A DNA stretch of 60,000 nucleotides, taken from Polytrichum commune (taxonomy: Eukaryota > Streptophyta > Polytrichopsida > Polytrichales > Polytrichaceae). The notes beneath the pieces were generated by a model that was not told the DNA's origin, ran no database searches, and was given only the letters and a program-made list of their open reading frames with translations. Location of the stretch: contig OX485809.1 of the NCBI GenBank assembly GCA_950295325.1, forward strand, positions 30,086,144-30,146,143. The letters are read 5' to 3'. Of the stretch, positions 1 through 11,740 are shown one piece after another. Each line of letters opens with the position of its first letter. The first letter of the stretch is position 1. A program made the position numbers and the translations under genes.

Positions 1-1172
1 TCTCTCATTGGTTGAGAAACGAGTGGCGGTCCTCTTTGTTTTACCCAAGGTCACTAAAAATATAAGTAAACATGCCAGAGGATGGATGAGAAAGTGACAT
101 GGAATCTTATATGTCTTAAAATGAATAATGTTTGGTGATCACCCAGATTCTGTGACGAGAGAAACCAAAATAGGTTATCTCAACACAAAATGACGGTGAC
201 TATGTCAAACCAAAAAAAATCAATTTTAACAGAGAGAGAGAGAGAGATGTCTATGTTTCAAGTATTATAGTATATAGTCTTATTAGAAAAATACATCCCA
301 ATCTAAGTCCGCTTTACACTATATCACATGATCAAGCTATGAAGAATTTGATATGGGTATCTCTTGGTCATGGTTTCTTTTTCCTCACGGCCCTTGCTCA
401 CATGTGCAAAAGGTTCCATAGTACTCCCTAGCATATTTACCTACTAGTCATCAACAAATATCTCCATGTTATATTATAATCATAAAACGTTCAATGTTCT
501 GGGTTGACTGGGTGCTCCAATATTGGTTGCTTATTTTTCAGCTGCAGTTCCATTGCAGATTGAATCAAATTCTGGTAACCTGTATCACAATTTGTTTAGT
601 ATTTACAGTGTGAGCGGACGACTGTCAATCTATCACGCATGTAAACAGGGCTATGGACATGCTCATATAATTGCAAATGACCTCAGGCACAATATTTTGA
701 ATCTGTGCATTTGTTTTGAAATTTACTCAATGTTGATAGTGACAATATTGAAGGTTCTCTGGGTCAGTGCCCGGGAAGTTTTTAGGCATAGTGGGTCGAG
801 ATCCTAGTGATTCTAAATCCAGCCGGTTACATGTTGACAATCTTCCGGTTTTGCTTTATTTATTTGAGGTATATTCTATAGATTCTTTTAAAACGATCGG
901 TAATTCTCCTAAAGTCTTGAACTTCAACTGGTTATTTCTCAAACTCAATTGGTTCATCTGTAACTAATCAATGGTTCTCCCCGAGCCCTGCTCTGGGCTA
1001 GATTATTGGCCTTGTAGGTACTCCTTGTCATAGTATGTATGTATGTATGTATGTATATACGTTCACCAATAAAATAGGGTTTCTTTTGGAAGTTGATGGA
1101 GGTTGCCATTCTTTTGGTGAGTGCAATCATGCACCTGTTCAAGGTGCATGAACAATGTTTTACGTTGTCTAC
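1..1172. other. AT-rich stretch, no gene recognised
   Basis: No reading frame here has a recognisable motif or convincing splice borders. A short GA microsatellite lies at about 231-248 and a GTAT microsatellite at about 1033-1056. The rest is unassigned. Confidence 0.5.
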
Positions 1173-1175
1173 TTA

Positions 1176-1760
1176 GGGGTTGTTTACATCACGGACCATG
1201 ACGTTGTCCCATTTCAAAGGGCATTTTTCCATGGTCACACTTTCATGGTCCGATTTTGAAAAAATGCATTTTAAAAGCCTTTGGGCTCCTAATTAGGTGT
1301 AAACCGAACGTGGATCAAGAGAAGTGATCATGCACCAAAATATGGATGTGCTCATTTTTTTTAATATATGTTTAAAAAGGGCAGTTTTGGGAACTCTTTT
1401 CATGTTTGACCTTCTCACTTCTTTCTTCCCCTCTATCCGCGTAATTATGAAAAAAATTGGCAATAAATAAATAAAAATAAATAAAAATAAATAAAAATAA
1501 AAGACATTTCTCTGCCATGGTCCCTTGACATTTGTTGTCAGAGAAACTCTTTGGGCTCTCCCACAACAAAACCTATTGGACCATGATGACGATAATGTAG
1601 GCTTGAAAATAGGCCTCTTGGGAACCTCAAGTTCCATGGTCAATCTTACATTTAATTTTTTTTTATGGAAAATGTAGTGGCCTTGGGACGAGTTCAACGG
1701 CCAATCATGTATTTTAGAGGAGCAAGGGATGACTTCATGGTCCAGGATGTAGACATCCCC
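1176..1760. mobile_element. Tourist/Harbinger-like MITE
   Basis: The ends are imperfect terminal inverted repeats. The left end reads GGGGTTGTTTACATCA, and the reverse complement of the right end reads GGGGATGTCTACATCC. Both continue into GGACCATGA. A direct TTA duplication flanks it (1173-1175 and 1761-1763). A 3-bp TWA target duplication and a G-rich terminus are typical of PIF/Harbinger elements and their Tourist MITEs. No transposase frame is visible inside. An (ATAAA)n tract lies at about 1465-1500. Confidence 0.75.
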
Positions 1761-1763
1761 TTA

Positions 1764-2970
1764 TTGCATTGGCGTGCAAATAGCAAAGTAAACATGCCAA
1801 TGCCTAAATAAATTCTAAGATTTGGTGGACATGCAAATGTCCTATTTTCCCTACATAAATCATAAATAATTTATTGCTAAAATACACATGTCACTTGTTC
1901 TAAACCATGCCAATATTTTTCAAATTTCAAATTTTTATTTATTTAAGTCAATAGAGTCACCAATAGTAGGGACCAACTCAAGTTTTTTGATGGATCTTCC
2001 ATATTTGCCACTTCCAACACGTGTGTCAATAATCTAAAAAAAACATGGGGAGGGAAGTGTTTTGCTCTATTTTGGGGCATCAAAACTTTGAGAAGAAATT
2101 GAGTTCATTCTTAAGTTTGATTCCATTTGAGGAGTATATAAGTAGTGAGAGGAGCAAAGAGATGCATGTGCACATAGATAGTAAAGAAAAAGAGAAGATT
2201 CTTAGTGTTATAAAGATAAAACATGTTGGTGTCTAAAACTCAAAGAAGCCCTCCAAGATTTTCCGATTAAACTCAAACAAGCAAGGTTGAGATTCGCACA
2301 CCCATTTGACAACTTGTCACTATCACTAGCCCCATCTAACCCGTCAAAAGATTGATGGCCATAACTTGAATCCATGACTTGACATATCACTCCCAAAATG
2401 CCCGTCACTTGATAGCTGAAATTTTAGAATGCATGTCACCTTTCATCTTGTCTAGACTCCAAATCCATTACTGCTTGCCGAGTCCCAATCACCTCATGGA
2501 GCTTGCTACTTTATCGCTCGGAACTTGGAAGAAGCATTGGGAAGCTTAGGGAAGTTTCAACTTAGGATGCAAGGATATGTGTGTTGGTTGAAGCCTTGAA
2601 GGTTTCTAAGCTTTCTGCATTGCATTGCTTTTTCTTGTAATATCAACCAATATTGCAATATGTGCAAGGGGATTCTCCAAGCAGAATATGGTGAAGAGTG
2701 CATTACGACCATGTTTGCATTTGAACACATTGGATGCATTGATGCGTGTATCCATATATGTAATGATTGGCAAATTGTTCTTCTAGAGTGGAGGAACATG
2801 AGGGGTCATTGCATTCTAACCGATAAATTGAACTCCTTTTGGTGCGACTTGCATCAAAACATCACTTAAAATTACAAGTTATAAGTCATACATAATAAAA
2901 GTGGTACGATTGCACATTGTTTCAATTTGTACTACTTCGATACGTTGTTTAGACAATTTTTTTTGGAAAC
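1764..2970. other. Unassigned AT-rich stretch
   Basis: Only short frames without recognisable motifs are present. I see no gene, RNA or repeat that I can support. Confidence 0.45.
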
Positions 2971-3120
2971 TACACTAAATATGGTATTTAATGTCACTTA
3001 CTATTTGGGTTTACACAATGTTATCATTTTTTATTAATGTTCTATGATGTCCAAACAACCTATTTAACATTTGTTGGTAAAATATGAGATATATAGTAAA
3101 TAGATACAACATTCCATAAT
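2971..3120. repeat. Dispersed repeat copy (TGTCACTTACTATTTGG family)
   Basis: It contains an ATTTAATGTCACTTACTATT block followed by CCAAACAACCTATTTAACAT and TTGTTGGTAAAAT. The same succession recurs near 11.6 kb and 47.7 kb, so this is a member of a dispersed, probably MITE-type family. Borders are approximate. Confidence 0.5.
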
Positions 3121-3864
3121 TCCAAAAAATAAGAGGCCCTAAAAATCAAATTTACTCTAGTGAGAGTTTATAAAGGCGTGAATTTGAAAAATTAGTTGTA
3201 AAAAAACATGTTGAAATATGACCAACCCGACAAAAATACGATGATGTAAAAACTGACTGTCACGTGAAAGGCAAAACCCTTTGTCAAATATCAACACTGC
3301 AAACAAGGGACCATTTAAGGCAATATGGCCCCAATCGATCCCCATACTTTTCGGTTAACTCTAATAAGCAAAACACAAGGTTCACCAAAACAGCCTCGCC
3401 CAATCAGGCAGGTACAGGAATAAGATACACTCTTAAGTCAAATGCAAGGGATGGTAGACGCCCAAGGCCATTCAATAAGTCTCCTACACTTTTTCTGGAT
3501 TGGGAAGGGGTTTCAAGTGCCAGTTATTGCTTTTTGATTACAATCATCAGGGCCGGGTCACCTTCAAATTTCACGCCATCAAAGTGGAATCCTTCAATCT
3601 ACAACCCAGGCACAGTCTGTTCCGCACTAACCCTTCTTGCATTGCCTCATCGCCACAAAATCGGTCCTGCGAAAACCATCTCCGTGTTTGACCTCCTCGG
3701 CCATTCATTTGCAAACTTGTCATCACCGTTGCTCGATTTTTGTGCCATGACCTCCGACCATTGTTTCGATCCGTCATAAAAGCTTGTGACACACTGGCTT
3801 GGTTGTTAAGACTCGGTGTCCAGTGCATTCGCGCCTGCGGCTGGGACATTGCCAACTATTACAC
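3121..3864. other. Open frames on both strands, unassigned
   Basis: A plus-strand frame (3264-3779) and overlapping minus-strand frames (3571-3855) are open. None carries a motif I know. The minus strand could hold a further exon of the gene whose exons lie at 3865-5140, because a Ser/Asn-rich frame follows a possible intron, but no border can be fixed by eye. Confidence 0.3.
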
Positions 3865-5140
3865 CTGCTTGCGGCGAGCGTGCTTTTCCTTTCCTCGCTT
3901 CGTCCCGAGTTTTGCCGATGTTCTCCCGAGCCCGTTCTCCCGGGCCATCCACTTCCTCTGTCGGCCCCTCGCTTGCCCTTCGCCCTCCCACTCCTGCAAC
4001 GGACTCGTCTTCAACTTGTACCTTGTCAGAGTCATCGAGGAAGGCGCTCGTGCCATCATGCTCTTTCCCACTCCACACCTCGCTAGACACCTCGGCTTGG
4101 GGGTTGTCAGCAGGGTGGTCTCTCAACGTGAACTTTTCCTCTTGCTCCACTGGGTACGTCCGCTTGTCCTCCGCTTTAATCGGCTCCTCAGGTTCAGCAT
4201 TACCTGAGAAAATAAGAAATCGTGTGAATGAGGTTACAATGCATTCTACGGTGATAGCTTACAATCAAGGAAAGTCTCATCCCCCCGCCCCCAATATCAG
4301 TATCTACATGTGCTAAATCTAATACGTTGCAAAACCCTAATCTAAACCCTAATATATTGCAAACTTGAGGTAAATGGGTGTTTTACGGTGACGTCATGTT
4401 CCTAGGCTACTTTGGGGAGGAGGGGGGGGGGGTGTCCAGGAATTCAATGCCACTGTCACTTTTTCTTCAGATAAGATGATATGGATGGTCACATTGGTGA
4501 ATGAGCACGTATGCCTTCCTTGAAAATTTCCAAAATACTGCGGGAATGCTTTTAAGATTATACAAGGTATGTGGATAATGTAATGGCTATATGGTCATTC
4601 TAATAGGATGTTGTGGGACATGTTCCTAGGTCGATTAGGGTCTCTGAATCGAATTTCAAGTTTGTTTATGCCAAAAAGGATGATATGATTGGAAAAATTG
4701 TTGAACAAGCACATGCACCTTCCTAGGAAAACTTTATGATCATGGGAGCATGCTTTTAGATGAATATGAGCTATGTGGTTAATATGAGCTATGTGATCAT
4801 TCTAATTTAAGTCGTTGGATGAGGTATTATATGTGCTCAACGACACATGGCAAACTGAACTATATAATGTCGTGGAAATGAGTGAAAATTTGATCCCAAT
4901 GACAACATATATATATGACCTACCTGCATTTACAGTAGATTGTCGAAAAAGCTTGTGGCTCGCATTCTCAATAGCCTCTTCTGCACTCTTGCCATCATTC
5001 ACACCGAATTGCAACTCTGTTGTTGCCTCCCCAATTGATTGCCCAGACTCTACAGAGTCTTGAAAAGGGGCTTGGGCTTCATCGATGCACGTAGCGGACT
5101 CCTTCTTGGCGCTGTCTAGAAACTCCCTCCTTTGATCTTG
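3865..5140 (-). CDS. Predicted acidic hydrophilic protein, two exons of a partial gene
   Basis: Two minus-strand segments have consensus splice borders and compatible phase. The first exon runs 5140 to 4924, after a TTTGATTTCAG acceptor and before a GCAG|GTAGGTC donor. The second runs from 4203, after a TTTTCTCAG acceptor, to a possible GCAG|GTGTAA donor at 3865. A Gly codon is split across the intron. Together they encode about 185 residues rich in Glu, Asp, Lys, Ser and Gln with no membrane segment, giving a charged, probably disordered protein. The first exon has helical, amphipathic stretches (EEAIENASHKLF) loosely like LEA or coiled-coil proteins, but I do not recognise the family. No start codon was found upstream, so the 5' end is missing from the model. 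If the 3865 donor is not used, the frame stops at about 3806. The exon is clearly more GC-rich than its surroundings. Confidence 0.5.
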
Positions 5141-6572
5141 CTGAAATCAAATAAGTAACATCATAAATAAGACAATGTCAAGAGGGAAAAAAATAAAAAT
5201 AGAATTGAAGCCATCTAGAATTTCATTAACCATGGGGATCTCCTAAGACAAGATGATTCATGATTTTCTAATGACCTCTCCACTTGAGACAAAATCTCCA
5301 AAGAAAGGTAGACAAGAGTTGCATTGGATACACTTGACAAAGATTCAAATACAATGACAAACGCTTAAACATTTGGGGCGAGCCCTTAACCTTTAAGCAC
5401 ATGAAGGTCCATACTCGGCCTCTTCATGCACAAAAACATGTATATAAACTACACACTCCCCATTTTAAGATAAATGTATCAAGAGCGACCCTATCTAAAA
5501 TTGACTTTATTTTTTCAAGTGCATTTCTTGATTCGGTTGAATCGCTCAATATTATTGAAGATTTAGGTTCAAAGACACAACCTGAATGCCTTGGATACAA
5601 ATACATTGTATTCTAATAATCAATTTCACACATGAATATGTTAATATTTTATCCTTGATAAAAGATAATGTACTAAATAAAGTTTGAAATCCTCATTTAC
5701 AAACTTTGTGAGGCTTATAGATATTGTGAATATATGTCGTACATGGAGCCCCTGGGTCCTTTAGGAGTTAAGCTCTAGGAATGTGTCAAGTGTGAATGTA
5801 CCTCCTGCAAAACAAAAACAATACATGTACTAAAAGAGACTACACTGTTCTGAAATCCGGAATTCCCTACAGGAAATCCTCATTGATTATAATAAAAACC
5901 AGGTACTTAGTCATACAGTGTGACACTTAGATTCTTAAGTTTCTCTGATCTAGAAAGGTTAAATCCAGGTCAAGCGTTGCATGAAGGGTTCTGCCACCTA
6001 ATGATTATCTGAAGCAGGGCATCAATAAAGTATTAGATAAGGGGGCATCCACTTGGCATAATCTACCGTAATTTTCATGGGGAAAAGATTATCACACATC
6101 ATCGAAGGACTTTGTAAATAATCTGTTGGACCAGACCACCAGACCAGATGACAGTTTCTGAACGAGTGAAGGACATGATCTATTCCAGATCGAAATCAAA
6201 GTGGCGGTCTCCCTTCCAGCGATGCAATAAATAATACGTACATTGATACCTGCAAGTCGGTTGCCCCCACAGTAATAAACAGACAGTCCACAGTATTTTC
6301 AATTACTGTGGGTGCCCTATGCGAAGATTTGGAAATCTGGATTCAACCCAAGGTAAAGAGACCACCTATTCGCGAAGGGAACCGAATTGCACATGGCAGT
6401 GTAGCAAACGACGTCTGTCCACAAGCAGTACCATAGAGTGCTTCCTTGTTATTCTTGAAATGTTGCTACAAACAATCTTGCAATGCGTGAGGCCCATCCG
6501 AATCACACCCGGATAATGCAGTTGGGCATAACAAAGAGACAAACCGGGAAGCACCTTACGGTAAGTATCATA
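5141..6572. other. Unassigned, possible 5' part of the minus-strand gene
   Basis: This should contain upstream exons of the minus-strand gene at 3865-5140 if that gene is intact. A short minus-strand frame (5424-5606) is weakly coding-like, but its borders are unclear. Nothing else is recognisable. Confidence 0.3.
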
Positions 6573-7079
6573 TCATTGTGCAGGGTTGGGATGATAAAAA
6601 ATAGAAGGAATGAATAAATGAATGAATTGCTTATCCACCTCGGCTTTCTGAGGGGATCCGTCAGGCGTCGCATGCGGGAGCCGCGCACCGTGCTGTCCCG
6701 ACCGACTTCCTTCCTTGAAGCTCCCAATTCCCATGGCCCTCATAGGATTCAGACTGCACATCAAATTGGACTTGGCAAGGAGTGTTGTGGTGCCAGCATT
6801 GGGAAAATTCATTAACCCTGAGAACCGAGTCCCAGCTGGAAGCTCCTGACTGGATCCAAGACTGCATATCGCCCTGCCGCCGCTGTGGCCAATTGGGAAG
6901 ATAAAATTGGTCCCCTTCGACTGGGCCAATAGGCCAGGTTGCGATGCATGAAGGCCCATAGTGTGGAATAGCCTCAGCCTGCACAACAATGATTTCGTCC
7001 GCATCACTCTTGGCCTTGCTGCCTGACCGGAAGTTAGCCAAAACCTGATGAGCTTTGGATATATGTAGTACCACCCCAC
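6573..7079 (-). CDS. Coding-like segment, two competing frames, unknown
   Basis: Two overlapping minus-strand frames are open here: 7079-6573 (168 codons) and 7074-6661 (138 codons). The second has the more protein-like composition in its upstream half (IPHYGPSCIATWPIGPVEGD, then QFYLPNWPQRR), and a possible acceptor precedes it near 7060. The first has better composition in its downstream half (NFPNAGTTTLLAKS). This may mark a frameshifted relic, or two exons in different frames with the border unseen. GC content is higher than in the flanks. I do not recognise the family. The NAGTTTLL string resembles a P-loop, but it lacks the invariant GKS/T and should not be read as a GTPase. Confidence 0.3.
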   Translation of the reverse strand: MGWYYIYPKLIRFWLTSGQAARPRVMRTKSLLCRLRLFHTMGLHASQPGLLAQSKGTNFIFPIGHSGGRAICSLGSSQELPAGTRFSGLMNFPNAGTTTLLAKSNLMCSLNPMRAMGIGSFKEGSRSGQHGARLPHATPDGSPQKAEVDKQFIHLFIPSIFYHPNPAQ

Positions 7080-7990
7080 CCGTCCGTCCTATTCTTCACC
7101 GTGGCTCTTCTCAGCACCCTAATATATATACCATCAAATGTCTGTCTGCGGTCTGTCTTAATGTCTGTGATGAAATTCTCCTGAAATTCTTGTCTAGATC
7201 TTCAATGCCAACTTCAAAACATTTGGAAGATGACTCCTCCTCACCTTGGATTCTTTGAAAACCTGGAAATCCACACAAGTCTAATACCTTCAACCTTGAA
7301 AACTGAACGCCCAATTCTGTGCAAATCTATACCAGAAACCACCCTTGGAACTATAGAGCAGGCTCAAATTACACTAAATGATTACAGGAGCTCAAATTGG
7401 AACCAAACACAACGCAATTCTAAGCTAGGATCTCCAGGATCTCGACAGAGGTGAAGAATTTGCATGCGACTCAAGTAGGGACCTGGTTGCGGGGGCCGGG
7501 AGAGAGAGGACAAGTGGCAAGGCGCGGCAGGCTGCCGAGTGGCCAAGTGCTGCCCATGCCCAAGCATCCGGTGGCACCGGCGTCTGGCGGTCGGAGGTAG
7601 CGTCTGTTGGCGTCTGGAGGTAAGGAGCCCTAGGTGGGAGGGCCATGGGATACCCAAGTGGGCGATTAACTAAACAAAGGTGATAACATCAGCAGGCACA
7701 TGAACTTAGCTTCAACATCGATGAAACTTTGTGTCAGCCTAGACATCAAGTCCCCTGGTCAGGTTTCTGAGCCTGATCTAATAATTAATGTGTACAGCGA
7801 GGTTGCAAGTGTGAAGCAATTGCTCTGACCTTGAAACCTACCCCGATGTGCTGTTTTTCACCATGGTAGTTAATGACATTGACTTCCCTCCTGGACATCT
7901 GCCACAAGCCTCTTTCCCTACAAGAACTATTAACTATCATAAACATATTACCACCTTTCCAATTTGTGTATATGATAAGGCTTCGATTCT
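7080..7990. other. Unassigned stretch with a GC-rich patch
   Basis: A GC-rich patch at about 7480-7640 has open minus-strand frames rich in Pro, Arg and His, the usual look of non-coding GC-rich DNA. No motif or splice border supports a gene. Confidence 0.35.
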
Positions 7991-7994
7991 TGCA

Positions 7995-8075
7995 GTCCAG
8001 CCACTGGTGTCATGTTGGGTTTCGAACCCAATCCACTAAGCATCTAACCTGAACCAGCTAGGCCGGAGCCGAAGC
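7995..8075 (-). repeat. tRNA-derived SINE-like head
   Basis: The minus strand reads GGCCTAGCTGGTTCAGG, an A-box-like sequence at about 8064-8048. It is followed within pol III spacing by GGGTTCGAAACCC, a B-box match at about 8030-8018. The arms needed for a tRNA acceptor stem do not pair, so this is not a tRNA gene. It looks like the head of a tRNA-derived SINE reading toward lower coordinates. The tail is not defined. Confidence 0.45.
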
Positions 8076-9430
8076 CTGAACATGTGACATAGCTCAAGCC
8101 GAGTCACCACACTCCTCGTAAGTGTACTGAATTTTAATTTACATTAGCACACACTTAATGATTCCTGGCAGTTGATTCAAATTTAAACAACCCCGGGGTT
8201 AGCCCCTGGTGGACCAGTTCTCACGAGCCCCTTCACTGGCAACGCCTGATGTGGGGTCAGAAATTGATGAAGAAATGATGGCGATGGAGCAAAAGTGAGT
8301 ACAGCAGCCTCAGTGCTGACAATACTGTGTGCTGAACCCATTTTTGAGGTAAGTTAAAAACAAAAATCCTTTTGGCTCCATGCCTTGGAACTGCTGCATT
8401 CATGTGGAGTGTACTGCCACCGATCTGACAACAGGGAGCCCGCAGTAGGCTAGTCATCAGCTCGCTCATGCTATCATCTCCTCCTTGTGGGCTGGCTACA
8501 TTACTTAGCATCGGCTACTTAGCGCCCAGCTCTCAAGCGCGCAAGGAGCTGGGACTGGTCTTTTTGAGGACATCATGTGAGGTGGTAACAGTACAAGTAC
8601 TTGATCATTACTTGCAGCTTTGAGCAGTTGTCGTTTGCATCAAGCACACAGATTAGGTCACAAGGAACCACCGCTGGGAGTTGTGGACCGTTGACAAGTC
8701 AAGACTAGTAGCTGGGTCGTCGTTGAAGCTGGTTTACTTGTTGTAGATTTGCAATGATTTTGATCAGATGTAGGGGTGGTGGTGGTACTGGAGATGGCTT
8801 GAAGAATTAGCAAGTGAGTCAGACTAAGCTAGAGGTGTATGTATTTGTCATTTTATTTGCACGACAGCTGGGGGTTTGTGGCTTAAGGTCGGTTTGGAGT
8901 CCACGGGGGACCTGGGACACGACCTGCGGAGTTTTTGAGGTGGCGCTAGCTGATCCCTTGGGTCTATGTTGCCGATCGCCGCATACGGCTATTTATGCTG
9001 AGGTCTATATATCTCTGTATCATTTTGGAGGAAGGATGAGCACAGTAATTGATAGTATTGAATCTCGTGGTGAGCTGAAGGTGCCAAGATTCGGCTTCTA
9101 CCCTTGAATTAGGTCCATTTTATGGGATATAGTTCTGTGTCTTTCGACAGGGTGTAGCTATTTCTGGATATTGAGGTTTTGAGGTTCGAGAGAAACATCA
9201 CATAGTCTTCTTCTCTTAAGAAAGACTCACTTGTGCACTCTGTAAAACATCGGCTGCCTTTTTGTTTCTTTCTTTTTGTTCCAAGACTGTTCTTTCAAAG
9301 AGTTATACCCTCGGTGGATGCTCCCGAGGAGTTGTAACATCCTTCAATGGTTCCGAGGGTATGGTATTGGTCCGCTACAGAATACACTTCAATCTTTTAA
9401 GAAGAGCAGGCGAGTTTGTGTGCACTCCTG
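8076..9430. other. No gene recognised; may be upstream of the 9.4 kb frame
   Basis: Short frames only. If the Ser-rich frame at 9432-10223 is real, part of this stretch would be its promoter, leader or first exons, but no border can be supported. Confidence 0.3.
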
Positions 9431-9431
9431 A

Positions 9432-10223
9432 ATCGAGTCCCTCCACGACCTGCCTTTTAACGCTGCCAAGTCGAGTGAAATACTTAGTGGTGTGAGCAGT
9501 GTGAGCAAGTGGGAGAAACGGATGGAAATAGAAAATGATCATTGCAGCGCTGTTAATGTTGGGGACAATATTGCTGTGCAGCAGGCACCGGCTGCCAGCT
9601 CCTCGGATCAGACACGGTTGTCCACGCTTAATGGATCTCCACCGCCCTCGTACAAGGGTGTGGAGCCATGTCCTAGCCGTCTGGATACGCTTCCCGAGTG
9701 CTCATCCTGCGAGGAACGCAGCCCCATCCGTCTGTCATCAGCCAGCTCCGACGGCGACTTGGTGGAGCAGATTGGCTGCGGTCTCTCTCCTGGGAGCATC
9801 AGGCCGACACGGAGACCATCAACATCGGCAGCAGGATCTAAGAGTGATGATGAAGAGAGCAGGGGGGATGACAGCAGCAACAACAACAACCACTTCCGGA
9901 GCGCGTCTGCTGCGACGTCTTCTTGTTGCAGTGACCTCCGGGTGGGGCGACTCGTCTACATCTGCCTTGTGTCGTCGTTGAAACGGCTGCGTGACTCGTA
10001 TGTGACATGTATGCTGGTGGCAGCTTCAAGTAGTCGGAGCCATGTCGGGCTCGTCATGGGTCACCATTTTCTCAGCTCCACCAATTTCTACCCGTCCCCT
10101 CGCATCGATGACGATCTCTTCTGCTGCAGCTCGCATCATCATGCGCCCGAGGATGCTCATGCCCAGCTGTCCAGGCATTTTGGTAGCCGCCGATCATCTT
10201 GGTCCGACCCATTGCGAAGGTGA
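9432..10223 (+). CDS. Ser-rich hypothetical protein, partial exon
   Basis: One frame stays open from just after a TGA at 9429 to a TGA at about 10221, roughly 263 codons. Its GC content is well above the flanks. The first ATG in frame lies near 9522, and a GTG at 9492 is not a plausible eukaryotic start, so the frame probably continues from an upstream exon. The product is low-complexity: Ser/Ala-rich, with acidic runs (KSDDEESRGDD), an Asn run, and a more ordered block near residue 170 (LKRLRDSYVTCMLVAASSS). A possible donor, GCGAAG|GTGAAG, lies at the end of the frame. The composition suggests a plant-specific disordered or nuclear protein, but I cannot name a family. It could also be a pseudogene, since the immediately upstream coding-like frame (9262-9495) is in a different phase. 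Confidence 0.4.
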   Translation: MESLHDLPFNAAKSSEILSGVSSVSKWEKRMEIENDHCSAVNVGDNIAVQQAPAASSSDQTRLSTLNGSPPPSYKGVEPCPSRLDTLPECSSCEERSPIRLSSASSDGDLVEQIGCGLSPGSIRPTRRPSTSAAGSKSDDEESRGDDSSNNNNHFRSASAATSSCCSDLRVGRLVYICLVSSLKRLRDSYVTCMLVAASSSRSHVGLVMGHHFLSSTNFYPSPRIDDDLFCCSSHHHAPEDAHAQLSRHFGSRRSSWSDPLRR

Positions 10224-11593
10224 AGTATTATTAAGCACAAGTAGAACAACCTCAGATCAGCTTGCTCCAGTAGCCATTCACATGCACAAGGTGGTCGTTC
10301 TGGGCTACCCGAGTTTAATTTCACTTCAATCCTACCTGCCATTGTCGACTTTCTAAGTGTCTTCAGCTTCAAGACTTAGCAGCTTACGGTGAGGACAACA
10401 AGGTGAATCTGCAGAGCGCATCCAGGAAAGTGATCAAGATTCTGGACCTAATTTACTCAAAGCCTACCTGCAAATGTTCTTTAACTTCAAATATAGCACG
10501 TTATGATCGACGCGGGCACCTCGAGAAGGATGAGTTACCGGCGAAGGCCTGCACACTGGATGTAACCAACAACAATGGGAGAATTCCATAACTGAACGGT
10601 TCAACACGCTCACGAAGTCGCGGTGCTGTGCAATTTCAGCTATGATGCCTGCCGATTGATCGGCAGGTGCAGAGGGCTATGGACTGAGTTAGAGAATGGA
10701 ATGGACGCCATGATACATACTTCAGGATAGGCCACGTTCGGCCTTTGAGTCGATGCTGCTATAATGTGCACACCATGATCTCAAATTCCTGGTATAATTG
10801 ACTTCAGCATCAACGCACATAAGTTACAATCTACTACTGCTCCCCTAGCTTGTATATCAACAACCGGCCACTCTACATGATCACGGGATTCGGACTACTT
10901 TTCATTCGCCCTTTGCAACACATCGAGCTTCTTCAAGTACGTAGTTTAGTCAGCAATTTGAGTGTAGTGCGGATCACTTTATAGTGCTTTCTCACGGTGC
11001 AGTGACAGAAGAGAAGAAGCCGATCATGCACATGCACCATGCGCTTTCCCGCAAATCTGAGCTAACATCTGCACTCCAGCAATTGTATCTAGGTCTGGCC
11101 AGAATCAATGTCGTGCAGATGCAGGTCCCATTACGATTAAACATATGTCCTGTCCTTGTTTTTCTTGCTCCCTAGGAATCCAAGCAGCGCATCTTTGTGA
11201 CTTCGATACTGTCTTGTCAGAACAGATGGCCGCTCTTATTGACATGCTTTTGGACCTAATTCTCACAAACATAAACTTTATGGAAAAGGTGGCCAAAATT
11301 TACGTGTCTCATGAAACTCTAAACGTAGAAAATAGATAGATCGATAGATAGATAGATAGACTGCCGTAGGTGGACCAATGGACCATTCTTTGAGAGAAGA
11401 ATTTTACTGATTTGTTACTATATCACATATCAATAATTCAGGAATAAAGCTCACTCACTCAGTATCTTCTCAATTTTGCATGCATAACCTTCGCGCTGTA
11501 TGTCCTCGCCCCAGTCAAAGGTGCTCCTGTCAACACCCAGGAATGAGTCCATTCTTATAGCTCATGACACATCTAAGCTGTCCTCACTGCACT
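10224..11593. other. No gene recognised
   Basis: Possible downstream exons of the 9.4 kb frame could lie here, but none has clear borders. A GATA microsatellite sits at about 11332-11360. Confidence 0.3.
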
Positions 11594-11740
11594 CAATATT
11601 GTATTTAGTGTCACTTACTATTTGGAATTATGCAATGCTATAACTATTTATTGCATATCTCATATTTTGTCAACAGATGTCCAATTGATTGTTTGGACAT
11701 TATAGACACAATAACAACTTTACTTGGTAAAATGTTACAT
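11594..11740. repeat. Dispersed repeat copy (TGTCACTTACTATTTGG family)
   Basis: ATTTAGTGTCACTTACTATT is followed by a GTCCAATTGATTGTTTGGAC palindrome and by TTTACTTGGTAAAAT. This is the same succession as at 2971 and 47685. Borders are approximate. Confidence 0.5.

Noticed and set aside
4325-4352. Telomere-like AAACCCTAA strings (also near 48355)
   Set aside because: Only one or two repeats; such telobox-like strings are common in plant DNA and do not make an interstitial telomere.
6800-6840. NFPNAGTTTLL as an Obg-type GTPase P-loop
   Set aside because: The invariant Lys-Ser/Thr of the P-loop is absent and no other G motifs follow.
7995-8075. Possible true tRNA gene
   Set aside because: Acceptor stem arms do not pair and no cloverleaf forms; kept as a SINE-like head only.
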